Assembly: GCF_902859915.1 (NCBI RefSeq)
Contig: NZ_CADIKK010000005.1
Coordinates: 1 to 64,000, forward strand
DNA length: 64,000 nt
Source: Paraburkholderia ultramafica
GTDB taxonomy: Bacteria > Pseudomonadota > Gammaproteobacteria > Burkholderiales > Burkholderiaceae
Direction of reading: 5' to 3'
Of the stretch, positions 61,628-64,000 are shown one piece after another. Position 1 is the stretch's first letter. Each line of letters starts with the position of its first letter. Both the position numbers and the translations under genes were made by a program. Under the pieces are notes generated by a model. That model had not been told where the DNA came from, did no database searches, and was given only the letters and a program-made list of their open reading frames with translations.

Positions 61628-64000
61628 GCACGATGCATGAAGAAGGACGCTTCAACCTGTCCGCCTGGGCGCTGCGTCATCAGGCGCTGGTCGTCTTCCT
61701 GATCGCGCTCGCCACCGCGTTCGGCATCCTCGCCTATACGCGGCTCGCGCAATCCGAAGACCCGCCGTTCACGTTCCGCGTGATGGTGATCCGCACCTTC
61801 TGGCCCGGCGCCACCGCGCGGCAGGTGCAGGAACAGGTGACGGACCGCATCGGCCGCAAGCTGCAGGAGACGCCCGCGATCGATTTCATACGCAGCTACT
61901 CGCGCCCCGGCGAGTCGCTGATATTCTTCTCGATGAAAGACTCGGCACCGGTCAAGGACGTGCCCGAGACCTGGTATCAGGTGCGCAAGAAAGTCGGCGA
62001 TATCGCGGCGACCTTGCCGCCGGGCATTCAGGGCCCGTTCTTCAACGACGAATTCGGCGACGTCTACACCAACATCTACACGCTCGAAGGCGACGGCTTT
62101 TCCGCCGCGCAACTGCACGACTACGCGGACCAGTTGCGCACGGTACTGCTGCGCGTGCCGGGCGTCGGCAAGGTCGACTACTTCGGTGATCCGGACCAGC
62201 ACATCTACATCGAAATCGCCAACACGCAACTCACGCGTCTGGGCATCTCGCCGCAGCAACTCGGCCAGGCGATCAATTCGCAGAACAGCGTCTCTCCGGC
62301 GGGCACGCTGACCACCGCCGACGACCGCGTGTTCGTGCGGCCCACCGGCCAGTTCAAGGACGTCGCCGCGCTCGCCGACACGCTGATCCGCATCAACAAC
62401 CGCACGTTCCGTCTCGGCGACATCGCGACGATCAAGCGCGGCTACGACGATCCGGTCGTCACGCAAATGCGCTTCGGCGGCAAGGCCGTGCTCGGCATCG
62501 GCGTGACGATGCAGCCGGGCGGCGACGTGATCCGCCTCGGCAGGGCGCTCGATCAGCAAACCGCGCAATTGCGCAAGGCATTGCCGGCCGGCTTGCAACT
62601 GGTCGAAGTGTCGAGCATGCCGAACGCGGTCGAGCGCTCGGTCGACGACTTTCTCGAAGCCGTCGCCGAAGCCGTTGCAATCGTGCTGGTGGTGAGCCTC
62701 GTGTCGCTCGGCGTGCGCACCGGCATGGTGGTCGTGATCTCGATTCCGGTGGTGCTCGCCGTCACCGCGCTCTGCATGTATCTGTTCGACATCGGGCTGC
62801 ACAAAGTGTCGCTCGGCACGCTGGTGCTGGCGCTGGGGCTGCTGGTCGACGACGCGATCATCGCGGTCGAGATGATGTCGGTGAAGCTCGAGCAAGGCTG
62901 GAACCGCACGCGCGCGGCGGCCTTTGCGTACACCAGCACCGCGTTTCCGATGCTGACCGGCACGCTCGTGACCGTCGCCGGCTTCTTGCCGATCGCGCTG
63001 GCCAAATCGAGCACCGGCGAATATACGCGTTCGATCTTCGAGGTGTCGGCGATCGCGCTGATCGCGTCATGGCTCGCGGCCGTCGTGCTGATTCCGCTAC
63101 TCGGCTATCACCTGCTGCCCGAGCGCAAGCGTCAGGCGCACGAAGCGGAAGACCACGAACACGATATCTACGACACGCGCTTCTACCAACGCCTGCGTGG
63201 CTGGATCAGCTGGTGCATCGAGCGGCGCTTCGTCGTGCTGGTGATCACCGTCGTGCTGTTCATGCTGGCGATGGCGGGCTTCACGCTGGTGCCGCAACAG
63301 TTCTTTCCGAGTTCGGACCGACCCGAGCTGCTGGTGGATGTGCGCCTGCCTGAAGGCGCGTCGTTCGAAGCCACGTTGCGCCAGGCACAGCGGCTCGAAA
63401 AGGCGCTGGTGGGCCGTGCGGAAATCGATCATACGGTGAGCTTCGTCGGCACCGGCGCGCCGCGTTTCTATCTGCCGCTCGATCAGCAATTGCCGCAGCC
63501 CAATTTCGCGCAGTTCGTAATCACCGCGAAGTCGGTGAAGGATCGCGAGAAGCTCGCGCAGTGGCTCGAACCGGAATTGCGCAATAACTTTCCGGCGATC
63601 CGCACGCGCCTGTCGCGCCTCGAGAACGGGCCGCCGGTCGGCTATCCGGTGCAGTTCCGCGTGAGCGGCGACGACATCGCGACCGTGCGCTCGATCGCCG
63701 AGCGCGTCGCCGCCACCATGCGTGGCGACCGCGGCACCCGCAACGTCCAGTTCGATTGGGACGAACCCGCCGAGCGTTCGGTGCGTTTCGAAGTCGACCA
63801 GAAGCGCGCGCGCGAACTCGGCGTGAGCTCCGAAGACATCTCGAGCTTCCTCGCGATGACGCTCTCCGGTTACACCGTCACGCAGTACCGCGAACGCGAC
63901 AAGCTGATCAGCGTCGATCTGCGCGCGCCGCGCGCGGAACGCGTGGACCCGTCGCAACTCGTTGCGCTGGCCGTGCCCACGCCGAACGGCCCCGTGCCGC
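61624..64000 (+). CDS. RND efflux inner-membrane transporter, 3' end beyond window
   Basis: The frame starts MSTMHEEGRFNLSAWALRHQ at 61624 and stays open to the window edge (792 codons). The first helix (ALVVFLIALATAFGILAYTR), porter segment (PGVGKVDYFGDPDQHIYIEI), and the central block VSLGTLVLALGLLVDDAIIA with the proton-relay Asp pair typical of RND transporters (LGLLVDDAI), followed by FLPIALAKSSTGEYTRSIFE, identify the family. The sequence is of the shorter HAE1-like kind found with a lone adaptor. It exports toxic compounds using the proton gradient. Start overlaps the adaptor stop; regulator is the divergent TetR gene. Confidence 0.9.
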   Translation, partial: MSTMHEEGRFNLSAWALRHQALVVFLIALATAFGILAYTRLAQSEDPPFTFRVMVIRTFWPGATARQVQEQVTDRIGRKLQETPAIDFIRSYSRPGESLIFFSMKDSAPVKDVPETWYQVRKKVGDIAATLPPGIQGPFFNDEFGDVYTNIYTLEGDGFSAAQLHDYADQLRTVLLRVPGVGKVDYFGDPDQHIYIEIANTQLTRLGISPQQLGQAINSQNSVSPAGTLTTADDRVFVRPTGQFKDVAALADTLIRINNRTFRLGDIATIKRGYDDPVVTQMRFGGKAVLGIGVTMQPGGDVIRLGRALDQQTAQLRKALPAGLQLVEVSSMPNAVERSVDDFLEAVAEAVAIVLVVSLVSLGVRTGMVVVISIPVVLAVTALCMYLFDIGLHKVSLGTLVLALGLLVDDAIIAVEMMSVKLEQGWNRTRAAAFAYTSTAFPMLTGTLVTVAGFLPIALAKSSTGEYTRSIFEVSAIALIASWLAAVVLIPLLGYHLLPERKRQAHEAEDHEHDIYDTRFYQRLRGWISWCIERRFVVLVITVVLFMLAMAGFTLVPQQFFPSSDRPELLVDVRLPEGASFEATLRQAQRLEKALVGRAEIDHTVSFVGTGAPRFYLPLDQQLPQPNFAQFVITAKSVKDREKLAQWLEPELRNNFPAIRTRLSRLENGPPVGYPVQFRVSGDDIATVRSIAERVAATMRGDRGTRNVQFDWDEPAERSVRFEVDQKRARELGVSSEDISSFLAMTLSGYTVTQYRERDKLISVDLRAPRAERVDPSQLVALAVPTPNGPVP

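Overview
The window is ordinary high-GC chromosomal DNA from a beta-proteobacterium of the Burkholderiaceae, most likely a Paraburkholderia. This rests on codon bias, the LysR/MFS-rich layout, an ilvA and an mprF-acvB pair of Burkholderia type, a PGDYG-domain protein and a YhfC-type membrane protease. I see no rRNA or tRNA gene, IS element, prophage or CRISPR array. The genus is inferred; no marker gene settles it.

Layout. 0-5 kb: the 5' end of ilvA, then the overlapping mprF-acvB pair for lysyl-phosphatidylglycerol. 5-20 kb: exporters, redox genes and regulators (two DHA2 drug/H+ antiporters, a DUF421 protein with a frame-shifted middle, a PAS-PAS hybrid histidine kinase, ferredoxin-NADP reductase, an AhpD-like protein, LysR regulators, an internally deleted SDR, a glycosyltransferase, a KgtP-like symporter). 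20-27 kb: a solitary GSU2403-type nucleotidyltransferase-fold gene behind tandem operators, then the prkA-yeaH-spoVR stress operon. 27-38 kb: a 2-oxopent-4-enoate hydratase-like gene, a methyl-accepting chemotaxis protein, a complete ribose operon (rbsB-A-C-R-K) with a RbsR-like box, and corA. 39-45 kb: an orphan CydX-like small protein overlapping a P-loop kinase, a saccharopine-dehydrogenase-like gene with an Lrp regulator, a LysR remnant, a Spy/LTXXQ protein and several small conserved proteins. 45-50.5 kb: a complete 2-ketogluconate operon (kguE-K-T-D-ptxS) with a PtxS-type operator. 50.5-57 kb: a divergent LysR/yeiH pair, a GST, a ClC chloride channel with CBS domains and a C45-type Ntn hydrolase. 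57-64 kb: small proteins, a LysR, and a TetR regulator divergent from an RND efflux pair cut by the window edge.

The most unusual signal is a 49-bp hairpin repeat with eight copies at three loci (a tandem array of four at 24.5-24.7 kb, one at 41.1 kb, a tandem array of three at 48.3-48.5 kb). At every locus it lies in the same orientation, 15-17 nt upstream of a start codon and directly in front of the Shine-Dalgarno. Its stem shows compensatory changes, and every copy carries the mini-ORF ATG-Gly-Ser-Glu-stop with only synonymous variation. It looks like a mobile or expanding 5'-UTR regulatory cassette placed in front of unrelated genes. A second, weaker signal is an identical 16-bp dyad (CTAGGTATAAACCCTA) in front of two unrelated small genes at 5.3 and 59.2 kb. 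Other points of interest are 11-bp minisatellites at three intergenic places and several decaying genes (DUF421, SDR, LysR fragment).
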